Source of the DNA: Pseudomonadota bacterium
GTDB taxonomy: Bacteria > Pseudomonadota > Alphaproteobacteria > Sphingomonadales > Sphingomonadaceae
Direction of reading: 5' to 3'
DNA: 7,768 nucleotides
Assembly: GCA_023386515.1 (NCBI GenBank)
Contig: JAEWJQ010000279.1
Location: 1 to 7,768, forward strand
This document shows positions 1-5,717 of the stretch, in pieces (the stretch's first letter is position 1; every line of letters begins with the position of its first letter). The position numbers and the translations under genes are program-made. The notes below the pieces were generated by a model. It did no database searches. It was not told where the DNA came from and was given only the letters and a program-made list of their open reading frames with translations.

Positions 1-2
1 CG

Positions 3-104
3 CTGTCGCTCGGCGGCCTCGCCTTCGCGCGCGACGGCGGGCGTGATCTTCTGTCGGCCGCGTGCGATACGCGCCGCATCACCGTGACGCGAGGGGTTCG
101 ATGA
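3..104 (+). CDS. C-terminal fragment of an unidentified upstream gene
   Basis: A reading frame enters from the left edge and runs 33 codons to a TGA at 102-104. That stop overlaps the coaBC ATG as ATGA, the same junction style seen twice more in this run (1795-1798 and 2196-2199), which is the main reason to believe the frame is coding. The tail reads LSLGGLAFARDGG and ends in ITVTRGVR. I do not recognise the family. A second frame ends with TGA at 85-87, but its composition looks like a GC-rich shadow. The fragment is too short to give a function; if real, the gene is probably translationally coupled to coaBC. Confidence 0.4.
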   Translation: MSLGGLAFARDGGRDLLSAACDTRRITVTRGVR

Positions 105-1306
105 CACGTATCCTGCTGATCGGCGGCGGCGGCATCGCCGCCTACAAGGCCTGCGAGTTGATCCGCCTGCTCCGTCGGCGCGGCTATCGGGTGCGCTGCG
201 TCATGACCGACGGGGCGAGCCATTTCGTCACGCCGATGACGCTCGCTGCGCTTAGCGAGGACAAAGTCTACACCAGCCTGTGGGATCTCAAGGACGAGGC
301 GGAGATGGGACACATCCAGCTCAGCCGCGAGGCCGACCTTATTGTCGTCGCCCCCGGCACCGCCGACCTGATGGCGCGGATGGCCGCAGGGATCGCCGAC
401 GATCTCGCCACGACCGTCTTGCTCGCGACCGATACGCCCGTGCTCGTTGCGCCGGCGATGAACGTCCGGATGTGGACCCACCCGGCGACCGTTCGTAACG
501 TCGCACAGTTGCGCGCCGACGGAATTACCGTGCTGGAGCCTGACGAAGGCCCTATGGCCTGTGGCGAATACGGTCCTGGCCGCCTGCCCGAGCCGGAGGC
601 GATCGCCGATACCGTTGATCGCATGCTGGATCTGAACCGCCAACGTCCTTTGGCCGGGCGACATATCCTCGTCACGGCCGGACCGACGCATGAGGCGATC
701 GATCCGGTTCGCTATATCGCCAATCGCTCGTCGGGCCGGCAGGGCTTCGCGATTGCCGGCGCGCTGGCGACGCTGGGCGCCGAGGTGACCTTGGTCGCCG
801 GCCCGGTCGCGCTTCCCACCCCCGCAGGCGTGACGCGCGTGGACGTGATCAGCGCCATGGAAATGGCGGCGGCGGTCGAGGAGGCACTGCCCGCAGACGC
901 CGCGGTGATGGTCGCCGCGGTAGCCGACTGGCGGGTCGAGCCGGCGTCGCAGAAGGTCAAGAAAGGTGATGCGCCCCCCTCGCTAGTGCTGACCGAAAAC
1001 ACCGACATCCTTGCCTCCCTGGCACGCAGTCCGCGCCGCCCCCGGCTGGTGGTTGGCTTCGCGGCGGAGACGGAGCAGGTGATCGAGCGGACTGCCGGCA
1101 AGCGGGTGCGCAAAGGAGCGGATTGGATCGTCGGCAACGACGTGTCGGGTGACGTCTTCGGTGGCGACAGCAACACCGTGCATCTCGCCACCGCCGACGG
1201 GGTCGAATCTTGGGAACCTCTGTCCAAGGATGCGGTCGCGCAGCGGCTTGCTGTGCGCATCGCCGCGGCGCTCGCCGCCGACACCGGCGCCAAGCCGGAC
1301 CGGTAG
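101..1306 (+). CDS. coaBC: Bifunctional phosphopantothenoylcysteine decarboxylase / phosphopantothenate-cysteine ligase CoaBC
   Basis: This 401-aa cytosolic enzyme performs two consecutive steps of coenzyme A synthesis: ligation of cysteine to 4'-phosphopantothenate (CoaB domain) and FMN-dependent decarboxylation to 4'-phosphopantetheine (CoaC domain). The N-terminal flavoprotein domain (about 1-180) shows the catalytic His71 in MGHIQLS, the PAMNVRMW motif (118-125) and the active-site flap CGEYGPGR with Cys154. The C-terminal CoaB domain (about 185-395) starts at GRHILVTAGPT and has IANRSSG with Asn208, VAAVADW (271-277), KVKK (285-288), ENTDIL and VVGFAAET. The length is normal for the bifunctional form and no key residue is missing. 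I chose the ATG at 101 over the in-frame GTG at 62: it has GAGGGG at 91-96, the ATGA junction with the upstream frame, and a protein that begins right at the Rossmann-like strand MTRILLIGGGG. dut follows after 48 bp. Confidence 0.96.
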   Translation: MTRILLIGGGGIAAYKACELIRLLRRRGYRVRCVMTDGASHFVTPMTLAALSEDKVYTSLWDLKDEAEMGHIQLSREADLIVVAPGTADLMARMAAGIADDLATTVLLATDTPVLVAPAMNVRMWTHPATVRNVAQLRADGITVLEPDEGPMACGEYGPGRLPEPEAIADTVDRMLDLNRQRPLAGRHILVTAGPTHEAIDPVRYIANRSSGRQGFAIAGALATLGAEVTLVAGPVALPTPAGVTRVDVISAMEMAAAVEEALPADAAVMVAAVADWRVEPASQKVKKGDAPPSLVLTENTDILASLARSPRRPRLVVGFAAETEQVIERTAGKRVRKGADWIVGNDVSGDVFGGDSNTVHLATADGVESWEPLSKDAVAQRLAVRIAAALAADTGAKPDR

Positions 1307-1318
1307 GACGCGTCGGAT

Positions 1319-1347
1319 TTCCCATCCGCCCAAACCTCCGCTACACT
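1319..1347 (+). promoter_or_regulatory. Candidate promoter for dut (possible leaderless transcript)
   Basis: In the 48-bp gap between coaBC and dut there is a -35-like TTCCCA (1319-1324, 4/6 to TTGACA), a 17-bp spacer, and a -10-like TACACT (1342-1347, 4/6 to TATAAT). A transcript starting 7-8 nt after the -10 would begin at about 1354-1355, on or next to the dut GTG at 1355. There is no purine-rich Shine-Dalgarno sequence before that GTG. Each box match is only moderate, so the case rests on spacing and on the missing ribosome binding site. Confidence 0.35.
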
Positions 1348-1354
1348 CCGTCGC

Positions 1355-1798
1355 GTGAGCAGCATCCGGATCGCCATCACTCGCCTGCCCCATGGCCGGG
1401 GCCTGCCACTGCCCGGCTACGCCACCGCCGGCGCGGCGGGGATGGACATCGTCGCCGCCGAATCCCTGACGTTGGCGCCCGGGGCGCGGGCGGCGGTCGC
1501 CACCGGCTATGCGATCGCCATACCGGACGGCTACGAGGTGCAGGTGCGGCCACGATCCGGGCTGGCGCTGAAACATGGCGTCACCTGCCTCAACACCCCC
1601 GGCACGATCGACAGTGACTATCGCGGGGAGGTGAAGGTGATCCTCGCCAACCTCGGCCAAGCGCCGTTTGCGATCGAACGGGGGGACCGTATCGCGCAGA
1701 TCGTCCCCGCACCCGTCCTTAGGGCGACGTTGGAGGAAGTGGCGGAACTGAACGCCACCGCCAGGGGCGATGGCGGCTTCGGGTCGACCGGGCGATGA
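1355..1798 (+). CDS. dut: dUTP diphosphatase (trimeric dUTPase)
   Basis: This 147-aa cytosolic enzyme hydrolyses dUTP to dUMP and pyrophosphate, which limits uracil incorporation into DNA and supplies dUMP for thymidylate synthesis. All five motifs of the homotrimeric family are present in order: [38 protein letters not shown] (with the Asp and Tyr that bind the deoxyuridine), [10 protein letters not shown], and V the C-terminal [11 protein letters not shown] arm that closes over the triphosphate. The length is typical. GTG at 1355 is the only possible start: the frame is open back to the coaBC stop at 1304 without another ATG, GTG or TTG, and the next in-frame ATG (1442) falls inside motif I. 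No Shine-Dalgarno sequence precedes it, and a promoter-like pair ends 7 nt upstream. The TGA overlaps the next gene's ATG (1795-1798). The coaBC-dut pairing is a common bacterial arrangement. Confidence 0.96.
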   Translation: MSSIRIAITRLPHGRGLPLPGYATAGAAGMDIVAAESLTLAPGARAAVATGYAIAIPDGYEVQVRPRSGLALKHGVTCLNTPGTIDSDYRGEVKVILANLGQAPFAIERGDRIAQIVPAPVLRATLEEVAELNATARGDGGFGSTGR

Positions 1799-2199
1799 TC
1801 GTCGCGTTGCTTTTCGCCCTGCAGGGTGCGCCGGCGGCTGCTCCGCCACCCCCGCCGCTGCCGCCGCAGGATTGGAGCGCGTTGCGGTCGCTGCCACTGC
1901 TCGACGATCCGTCGGACGACGGCAATGTGTCGGGCTTCGTCCGCTCGGAGGTGCTGGCCGGACATTGCGGCGCGGCGACGCAATCCGGCGGCGGCTGGAC
2001 GTTGCGCGTCGACGTGGCGGTGCTGATCGGACCCGCTGGCCAACCGCGCCGTGTCGTGCCGCGCGCGATACAATGCCCGTCGGTCGAACAATATGCCGCC
2101 GGGCTCGTCTCCAGCATGGCCCGGGCGAATCGCGCAGCTGGCGCCTTGCAGACCCAAGGCTGGTACAAGACCAGCCTGACCTTCGCCTGGCCGCAATGA
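1795..2199 (+). CDS. Small exported protein of unknown function
   Basis: This 134-aa protein is not a family I can name with confidence. It begins with a short hydrophobic, Ala-ending segment ([16 protein letters not shown]) followed by a run of prolines, which looks like a weak signal peptide or anchor; the N-region has no positive charge, so export is probable rather than certain. The mature part has two cysteines, Cys58 (AGHCGA) and Cys94 (IQCPSVEQ), which could form a disulfide outside the cytoplasm. The pattern from about 70 to 132 ([15 protein letters not shown], a helix around [11 protein letters not shown], then [10 protein letters not shown]) loosely resembles a TonB C-terminal beta-alpha-beta layout; that is a hypothesis only. 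Both ends are 4-nt ATGA overlaps, with dut upstream and moeB downstream, and neither start here has a good Shine-Dalgarno sequence. The two overlaps argue that the frame is a real gene. Confidence 0.8.
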   Translation: MIVALLFALQGAPAAAPPPPPLPPQDWSALRSLPLLDDPSDDGNVSGFVRSEVLAGHCGAATQSGGGWTLRVDVAVLIGPAGQPRRVVPRAIQCPSVEQYAAGLVSSMARANRAAGALQTQGWYKTSLTFAWPQ

Positions 2200-2969
2200 C
2201 CGCAGCGGCGACGCTATCCGACGAAGACCTGACGCGCTACGCCCGACACATCGTCCTGAAGGAGGTCGGCGGCGCCGGACAGATACGGTTGCGCGCCGCG
2301 CACGTCGTGGTGATCGGTGCCGGCGGAATCGGCTCACCAGCGATCCAATATCTTGCCGCAGCGGGAATCGGGCGGTTGACCATCGTCGACGACGATCGGG
2401 TCGAGCTTTCCAATCTGCAGCGCCAGACGATCTACGCCACCACGGATATCGGGGTGGCCAAGGCGCAGGCCGCCGCCGAAGCCGCACAGCGGCTTAACCC
2501 CGGCGTCACTGCCATCGCGATCACAGCGCGCGCCGACGCCGGATCGATAGCGCGGCTGATCGCCGATGCGGACGTGGTGCTCGACGGCTGCGACAATTTC
2601 ACCACGCGGCTGCTCGTTGCCGATGCCTGTCTAGCAGCGCGAATTCCGCTCGTTTCCGCGGCGATCGGGCAATTCGATGGGCAGCTCGCCACCTATCGCG
2701 GCTGGGAAGCAGACAAGCCGTGCTACCGCTGCTTCGTCGGCGACGCACCCGATCGGGACGGCGTCAGCTGCGCCGAGGATGGCGTGCTGGGGCCGATGGC
2801 GGGGGTGATGGGCAGTCTCGCCGCGCTCGATGTGATGCGCGCGATCACGCCGTTCGGGGAGGACAGTGCCGGTCAGTTGCTGATGTTCGACGCACTGGCG
2901 CTGCGCAGCCGCACCCTCCGCCTGCCCAAGGATCCGGGCTGCCCGGCGTGCGGCCGGCAGACTCCTTAG
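2196..2969 (+). CDS. moeB: MoeB/ThiF/HesA-family adenylyltransferase (E1-like)
   Basis: This 257-aa cytosolic enzyme belongs to the family that uses ATP to adenylate the C-terminal glycine of a ubiquitin-like sulfur carrier (MoaD for molybdopterin, ThiS for thiamin). Visible elements: RYARHIVL near the start with Arg14, the nucleotide-binding GAGGIG (41-46), LSNLQRQ with Arg76, Lys89, the LDGCDNF stretch with Asp130, two zinc-ligand pairs CYRC (176-179) and CPAC (249-252), and SCAEDGVLGP with Cys192 at the conserved cysteine position. The C-terminal layout (LLMFDAL then PGCPACG) is closest to MoeB, but the sequence cannot separate a MoaD-specific enzyme from a ThiS-specific one. There is no C-terminal rhodanese domain and no carrier gene in the window. 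The start at 2196 overlaps the upstream stop as ATGA. An in-frame extension to 1770 would run through the upstream gene in another frame and is rejected. Confidence 0.92.
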   Translation: MTAAATLSDEDLTRYARHIVLKEVGGAGQIRLRAAHVVVIGAGGIGSPAIQYLAAAGIGRLTIVDDDRVELSNLQRQTIYATTDIGVAKAQAAAEAAQRLNPGVTAIAITARADAGSIARLIADADVVLDGCDNFTTRLLVADACLAARIPLVSAAIGQFDGQLATYRGWEADKPCYRCFVGDAPDRDGVSCAEDGVLGPMAGVMGSLAALDVMRAITPFGEDSAGQLLMFDALALRSRTLRLPKDPGCPACGRQTP

Positions 2970-3007
2970 ACCGCACGTTGTTCACGCATTCAGGCGCCGC
3001 CAGGACC

Positions 3008-3065
3008 ACTCGGCCGGGCATGCTCGCCTAACATTCGCCTCGCCACGCGATCACATCGGCCGAGT
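3008..3065. repeat. 9-bp perfect inverted repeat in the moeB 3' region
   Basis: ACTCGGCCG (3008-3016) and CGGCCGAGT (3057-3065) are exact reverse complements separated by 40 bp. They lie between the moeB stop and the leftward terminator, in a stretch (2970-3097) where I see no gene. There is no T-tract after the right arm, so it is not a classical terminator. The core CGGCCG is self-palindromic, which raises the chance of coincidence in GC-rich DNA. A long-loop 3' UTR stem for the moeB transcript is possible. Confidence 0.5.
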
Positions 3066-3097
3066 CGAGGCGGTCGCAGAGGCGATCTTCTCAGGGC

Positions 3098-3127
3098 AAA
3101 AAAATAGCGGCCCGAAGGCCGCTATTT
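3098..3127 (-). terminator. Intrinsic terminator of the small exported protein gene (UUCG tetraloop)
   Basis: A perfect 11-bp stem, AAATAGCGGCC (3102-3112) with GGCCGCTATTT (3117-3127), closes a 4-nt loop. Read on the - strand, the loop is UUCG closed by C-G, the very stable cUUCGg tetraloop. The A-run at 3098-3104 then becomes a T-tract of seven, partly inside the stem. It begins 23 bp after the TAA of the - strand gene ending at 3151. In the + direction the stem is followed only by TTTCCT, so it would be a weak terminator for the moeB run. Confidence 0.92.
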
Positions 3128-3150
3128 CCTAGCCGAAGCTATCCGTCAGC

Positions 3151-3396
3151 TTAGTTGCTGGACGGCGAATCATCGCTGTCGGCGACAACGACGATGCCCG
3201 CAACAACCGCGGCGGCTGCGAGGATCGCGATGATCACGCCACCACCGGCGAGCTCATTCTTCTTCGCCGAGGTCGAACCGGTGCGAACCGACTTCGAAAC
3301 CGACAGGCTGGCGGCCGGATTGACCGGAGCCGCAACGGCCGGAGCGACCGCCATCGTGGCGGCAGCGGCAGCCATGAGATACTTCCCAAGACGCAT
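3151..3396 (-). CDS. Small Ala-rich exported membrane protein, unknown function
   Basis: This 81-aa protein has a clear signal peptide: basic MRLGKY, a hydrophobic Ala-rich core, and AVAPAVAA with probable cleavage near residue 23. A short polar stretch with several basic residues (SVSKSVRTGSTSAKKNE) follows, then a hydrophobic segment at about 51-72 (starting GGGVIIAILAAAAVV), and an acidic, serine-rich end (ADSDDSPSSN). I recall small proteins of this layout being common in sphingomonads, but I know of no function. The ATG at 3396 is chosen over an upstream in-frame ATG at 3438 because AAGAGGGAG (3411-3403) sits 6 nt before it and the signal peptide begins there. If the signal peptide is cleaved, the basic flank would be outside and the acidic tail inside, against the positive-inside rule; an uncleaved two-helix hairpin is the alternative. 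The strong Shine-Dalgarno sequence and strong terminator suggest a monocistronic, well-expressed gene. Confidence 0.85.
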   Translation of the reverse strand: MRLGKYLMAAAAATMAVAPAVAAPVNPAASLSVSKSVRTGSTSAKKNELAGGGVIIAILAAAAVVAGIVVVADSDDSPSSN

Positions 3397-3402
3397 GATG
3401 AA

Positions 3403-3425
3403 CTCCCTCTTGTGCTCGTCGAGCA
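3403..3425 (-). promoter_or_regulatory. Shine-Dalgarno sequence with adjacent 5' UTR hairpin
   Basis: On the - strand, AAGAGGGAG (3411-3403) is the strongest ribosome binding site in the window, 6 nt from the ATG at 3396, and it decides that start. Immediately upstream, TGCTC (3425-3421), GAC, GAGCA (3417-3413) can form a 5-bp hairpin with a 3-nt loop. The hairpin ends one base before the Shine-Dalgarno sequence, so it would leave it exposed; it could protect the 5' end or position the ribosome. The structure is short and could be incidental. Confidence 0.6.
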
Positions 3426-3459
3426 TGCCCTGCCACAATTAGGTAAGCACGGCAACCCG

Positions 3460-3489
3460 ACTAAAACCCGGTTCCTCAATCGGTTCCAA
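3460..3489 (-). promoter_or_regulatory. Weak candidate promoter for the small exported protein
   Basis: The 175-bp stretch 3397-3571 holds no gene. Within it, on the - strand, TTGGAA (3489-3484, 4/6 to the -35 consensus) is followed after 18 bp by TTTAGT (3465-3460, 4/6 to the -10). This would start transcription near 3453 and give a 5' UTR of about 55 nt that includes the hairpin and Shine-Dalgarno sequence. The match is modest. A promoter somewhere in this gap is likely, because the small gene has its own terminator and lies 175 bp after the phosphatase stop. Confidence 0.25.
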
Positions 3490-3571
3490 GCAGTTGCGGC
3501 AGTGCAACACAAACCGCAAAAATTGTCTTAACGCGGATAAGCCAAATAGGGAAGAGGTGTTGGCGCGCTGG

Positions 3572-4333
3572 TCACGCAACCTGCACGGTCCAGCTCGCTC
3601 CGCCCTCCAGCCCCAGCGCGGTCAGCCGCCCGGTCGAATAGGCGCCAGTGTCGACGCCGATGCGATGCGGCTGGATGTCGAGCTCGTCACTGATCGTATG
3701 GCCGTGGACGACGATCTTCTCGAGCGGGCGCCCGTGATCCAGGAAGGGATCGCGGATCCACCGCAAATCGCCGCTGCGCTGGGCGTCGAGCGCGACGCCG
3801 GGACGCACGCCGGCGTGCACGAAGACATAGTCGCCGATCACGATCAGGTCCTCGAAGGTGGCGAGGAAGGCACGGTGCTCCGCGGGCACCTGCCGCTGCA
3901 ACGCCGTAGAGAATTCCTCGTAATCCATCCGGTCGTACGCCTGGGCGTCGATGCCGTAGCTGATCGCAGTCTCGCGCCCGCCGACGCGACAGAACAGCCG
4001 CAGCGCCTTGGGCTCGCCGTCGAGCGCGCCCATGAAGATTTCCTCATGGTTGCCGAGCAGGAAGCGCGTGTCGGGCCTGTCCGCGGCGAGCTGGCGGAGC
4101 CGCTCGACGACGGCCGCCGATGCCGGCCCTCGATCGATCAGATCGCCGAGGAAGATCAGCGTCGTGCGCGCCGGCCCGCGCGCCTCTTCGTCCGCGGCGA
4201 TGGCGGTGAGCAATTGTTCGAGCAGCGCGTCGCAGCCGTGGATGTCGCCGATTGCATAGACGCGCTGTCCCGGCGGGATCGATCCCGTCGGTTGCGTACG
4301 GGTGCGGCGGCTCTTCAGGAGATTGGCTAGCAT
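3572..4333 (-). CDS. PPP-family metallophosphatase (serine/threonine phosphatase-like)
   Basis: This 253-aa protein is a calcineurin-like phosphoesterase of the PPP type, which uses a two-metal centre to hydrolyse phosphoesters. The signature motifs are all present and in order: GDIHG (29-33), GDLIDRGP (63-70), GNHE (94-97), HAG (173-175) and HGH (210-212). There is no signal peptide or membrane segment, so it should be cytosolic. Bacterial relatives include protein phosphatases (PrpA/PrpB type) and dinucleoside tetraphosphatases (ApaH); substrate cannot be told from sequence. The ATG at 4333 leaves a 23-residue lead before the fold. Longer in-frame starts (up to 4453) would run back into wecC and add Cys/Arg-rich low-quality sequence. 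Its Shine-Dalgarno sequence is poor. It lies 85 bp after wecC on the same strand, so it may belong to the wecBC transcript and could act on a regulator or enzyme of polysaccharide synthesis, which is inference. Confidence 0.93.
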   Translation of the reverse strand: MLANLLKSRRTRTQPTGSIPPGQRVYAIGDIHGCDALLEQLLTAIAADEEARGPARTTLIFLGDLIDRGPASAAVVERLRQLAADRPDTRFLLGNHEEIFMGALDGEPKALRLFCRVGGRETAISYGIDAQAYDRMDYEEFSTALQRQVPAEHRAFLATFEDLIVIGDYVFVHAGVRPGVALDAQRSGDLRWIRDPFLDHGRPLEKIVVHGHTISDELDIQPHRIGVDTGAYSTGRLTALGLEGGASWTVQVA

Positions 4334-4358
4334 GGATCCGGTCGGGTGGCAGCAAGCG

Positions 4359-4379
4359 GCGGGTGATAGGTCCACCCGC
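4359..4379 (-). other. Intercistronic hairpin between wecC and the phosphatase
   Basis: In the 85-bp gap, GCGGGTG and CACCCGC (4359-4365 and 4373-4379) form a perfect 7-bp GC-rich stem with a 7-nt loop. It is 25 nt before the phosphatase ATG on the - strand transcript and has no following T-tract, so it is not a standard terminator. It could pause transcription or protect an mRNA end after processing, or be incidental. Confidence 0.4.
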
Positions 4380-4418
4380 GCCTTGCCGCAACCGCCTGAA
4401 CTGGGCGTGAAGCGCAGA

Positions 4419-5717
4419 TCAGCCGGCGAGGCGCAACGGCATGCCCGCCGCAACCGAACGCGGCTGGTCCGGCCAAATGCCGCGCGTATCCAGCACGGCC
4501 TTGTCGCGCCGTTCCTCCAGCGGAACCGAGCGGAACACGTCGTGATCGACCAGTACGATCATGATCGGGCATTGCTCGATCGCGGTATCGATGTCGATCA
4601 ACCGCGCGCCCGTGGCCGCGAGCACGGGCGGCAGCGCCGGAGCATAGGGTTCCACCACCCGCATCCGCTCGCCGAACCGTTCGGCCAGTGCCTGCGCCAC
4701 CTTGAGCGCGGGACTTTCGCGGAAATCGTCGATATTGGCTTTGAACGCGAGGCCGAGACAGGCGACCGGCACACCGGGCCGCGCTTCGATCTGCGCGGCG
4801 GCGGCAGCAACGACATGATCGGTCTTGCCGTCGTTGACCATGCGCGCCGTCCGGATCAGCGGCGTGTTCTCCGGATCGGCATGAACCAGGAACCATGGGT
4901 CGACCGCGATGCAATGACCGCCGACGCCTGGCCCTGGCTGCAGGATGTTGACGCGCGGATGACGGTTGGCCAGGCGGATCACCTCCCACACGTCGACACC
5001 CATCGTGTCGGCGACGAGGCTGAGTTCGTTGGCGAAAGCGATGTTGACGTCACGGAAGGCATTCTCGGTCAGCTTGGTCATCTCCGCCGCACGGGCGGTG
5101 GTGGTGACGCAGGCGCCCCGGACGAACCGCCGGTAGAAGGCGAGTGCCTTGCGGGCGCAGCGCGGCGTGATGCCGCCGATGACGCGATCATTGTCGATCA
5201 ATTCGACAAGGATGCGGCCGGGCAGCACGCGTTCCGGACAATAAGCGATGGCGACGTCCGCCGCCTCGCCCGTCCGGCCCGGCACGCGCAGGTCGGGACG
5301 CAGTTTGGCGAGCAGGTCGCGCACCTCTTCCGTCGTGCCGACCGGCGAGGTCGATTCGAGGATGATGGTGTCGCCGCTCTTGAGCACGGCCGCAATCGTC
5401 GTCGCGGCTTGCAGCACATAGCCGATGTTGGGGGCATGGTCCTCGCCGAACGGCGTCGGCACGGCGATGACGAAGACATCGGCCGGCTCGATCGTGGTGG
5501 CGGCGCGCAACGTGCCGCGTGCGACCACGCCGGAGACCAGGCCGTCGAGGTCGACCTCCTCGATATGGACGCGGCCGGAATTGACGGTGTCGACGACGGT
5601 TTCGGACACGTCGATGCCGAGCACCCGCGCGCCGCTGCGCGCGATCACCGCGGCGGTCGGCAGGCCGATATAGCCGAGGCCGAGGACGACGACCTTGAGT
5701 TCAGAGTCCGAAAGCAT
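4419..5717 (-). CDS. wecC: UDP-N-acetyl-D-mannosamine dehydrogenase WecC
   Basis: This 432-aa cytosolic enzyme oxidises UDP-ManNAc with two NAD+ to UDP-ManNAcA, a donor for surface polysaccharides. It has the three-part layout of the UDP-glucose/GDP-mannose dehydrogenase family: an N-terminal NAD domain with GLGYIGLPTA (13-22), VIAVPTPF (83-90) and ESTSPVGTTE (121-130); a central helical part with EMTKLTENAFRDVNIAF including Lys215; and the catalytic Cys269 in GPGVGGHCIAVDPWF. The GGHCIAVDPWF form is characteristic of WecC rather than UDP-glucose dehydrogenase, which usually has GGSCFPKD. The C-terminal UDP-binding domain carries GLAFKANIDDFRESPA (322-337). ATG 5717 is preferred because the fold starts a few residues later and GGGGAT (5731-5726) lies upstream; the in-frame extension to 5882 would be read inside wecB. 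The start overlaps the wecB end by 17 nt, implying coupled translation. Confidence 0.96.
   Translation of the reverse strand: MLSDSELKVVVLGLGYIGLPTAAVIARSGARVLGIDVSETVVDTVNSGRVHIEEVDLDGLVSGVVARGTLRAATTIEPADVFVIAVPTPFGEDHAPNIGYVLQAATTIAAVLKSGDTIILESTSPVGTTEEVRDLLAKLRPDLRVPGRTGEAADVAIAYCPERVLPGRILVELIDNDRVIGGITPRCARKALAFYRRFVRGACVTTTARAAEMTKLTENAFRDVNIAFANELSLVADTMGVDVWEVIRLANRHPRVNILQPGPGVGGHCIAVDPWFLVHADPENTPLIRTARMVNDGKTDHVVAAAAAQIEARPGVPVACLGLAFKANIDDFRESPALKVAQALAERFGERMRVVEPYAPALPPVLAATGARLIDIDTAIEQCPIMIVLVDHDVFRSVPLEERRDKAVLDTRGIWPDQPRSVAAGMPLRLAG

Noticed and set aside
983..1897. 304-codon - strand open frame across coaBC, dut and the next gene
   Set aside because: It spans three well-supported + strand genes and their junctions; the protein is low-complexity Gly/Arg/Asp-rich sequence.
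1770..2195. N-terminal extension of the MoeB-like protein
   Set aside because: It would add 142 Arg-rich residues in a different frame over a separate gene; the family starts at the 2196 ATG, which has an ATGA overlap.
3397..3438. 14-residue N-terminal extension of the small exported protein
   Set aside because: It would bury the signal peptide behind a charged lead and place the strong Shine-Dalgarno sequence inside the gene.
3494..4330. 278-codon + strand open frame opposite the phosphatase
   Set aside because: Antisense to a gene with all PPP motifs; no recognisable domain or signal.
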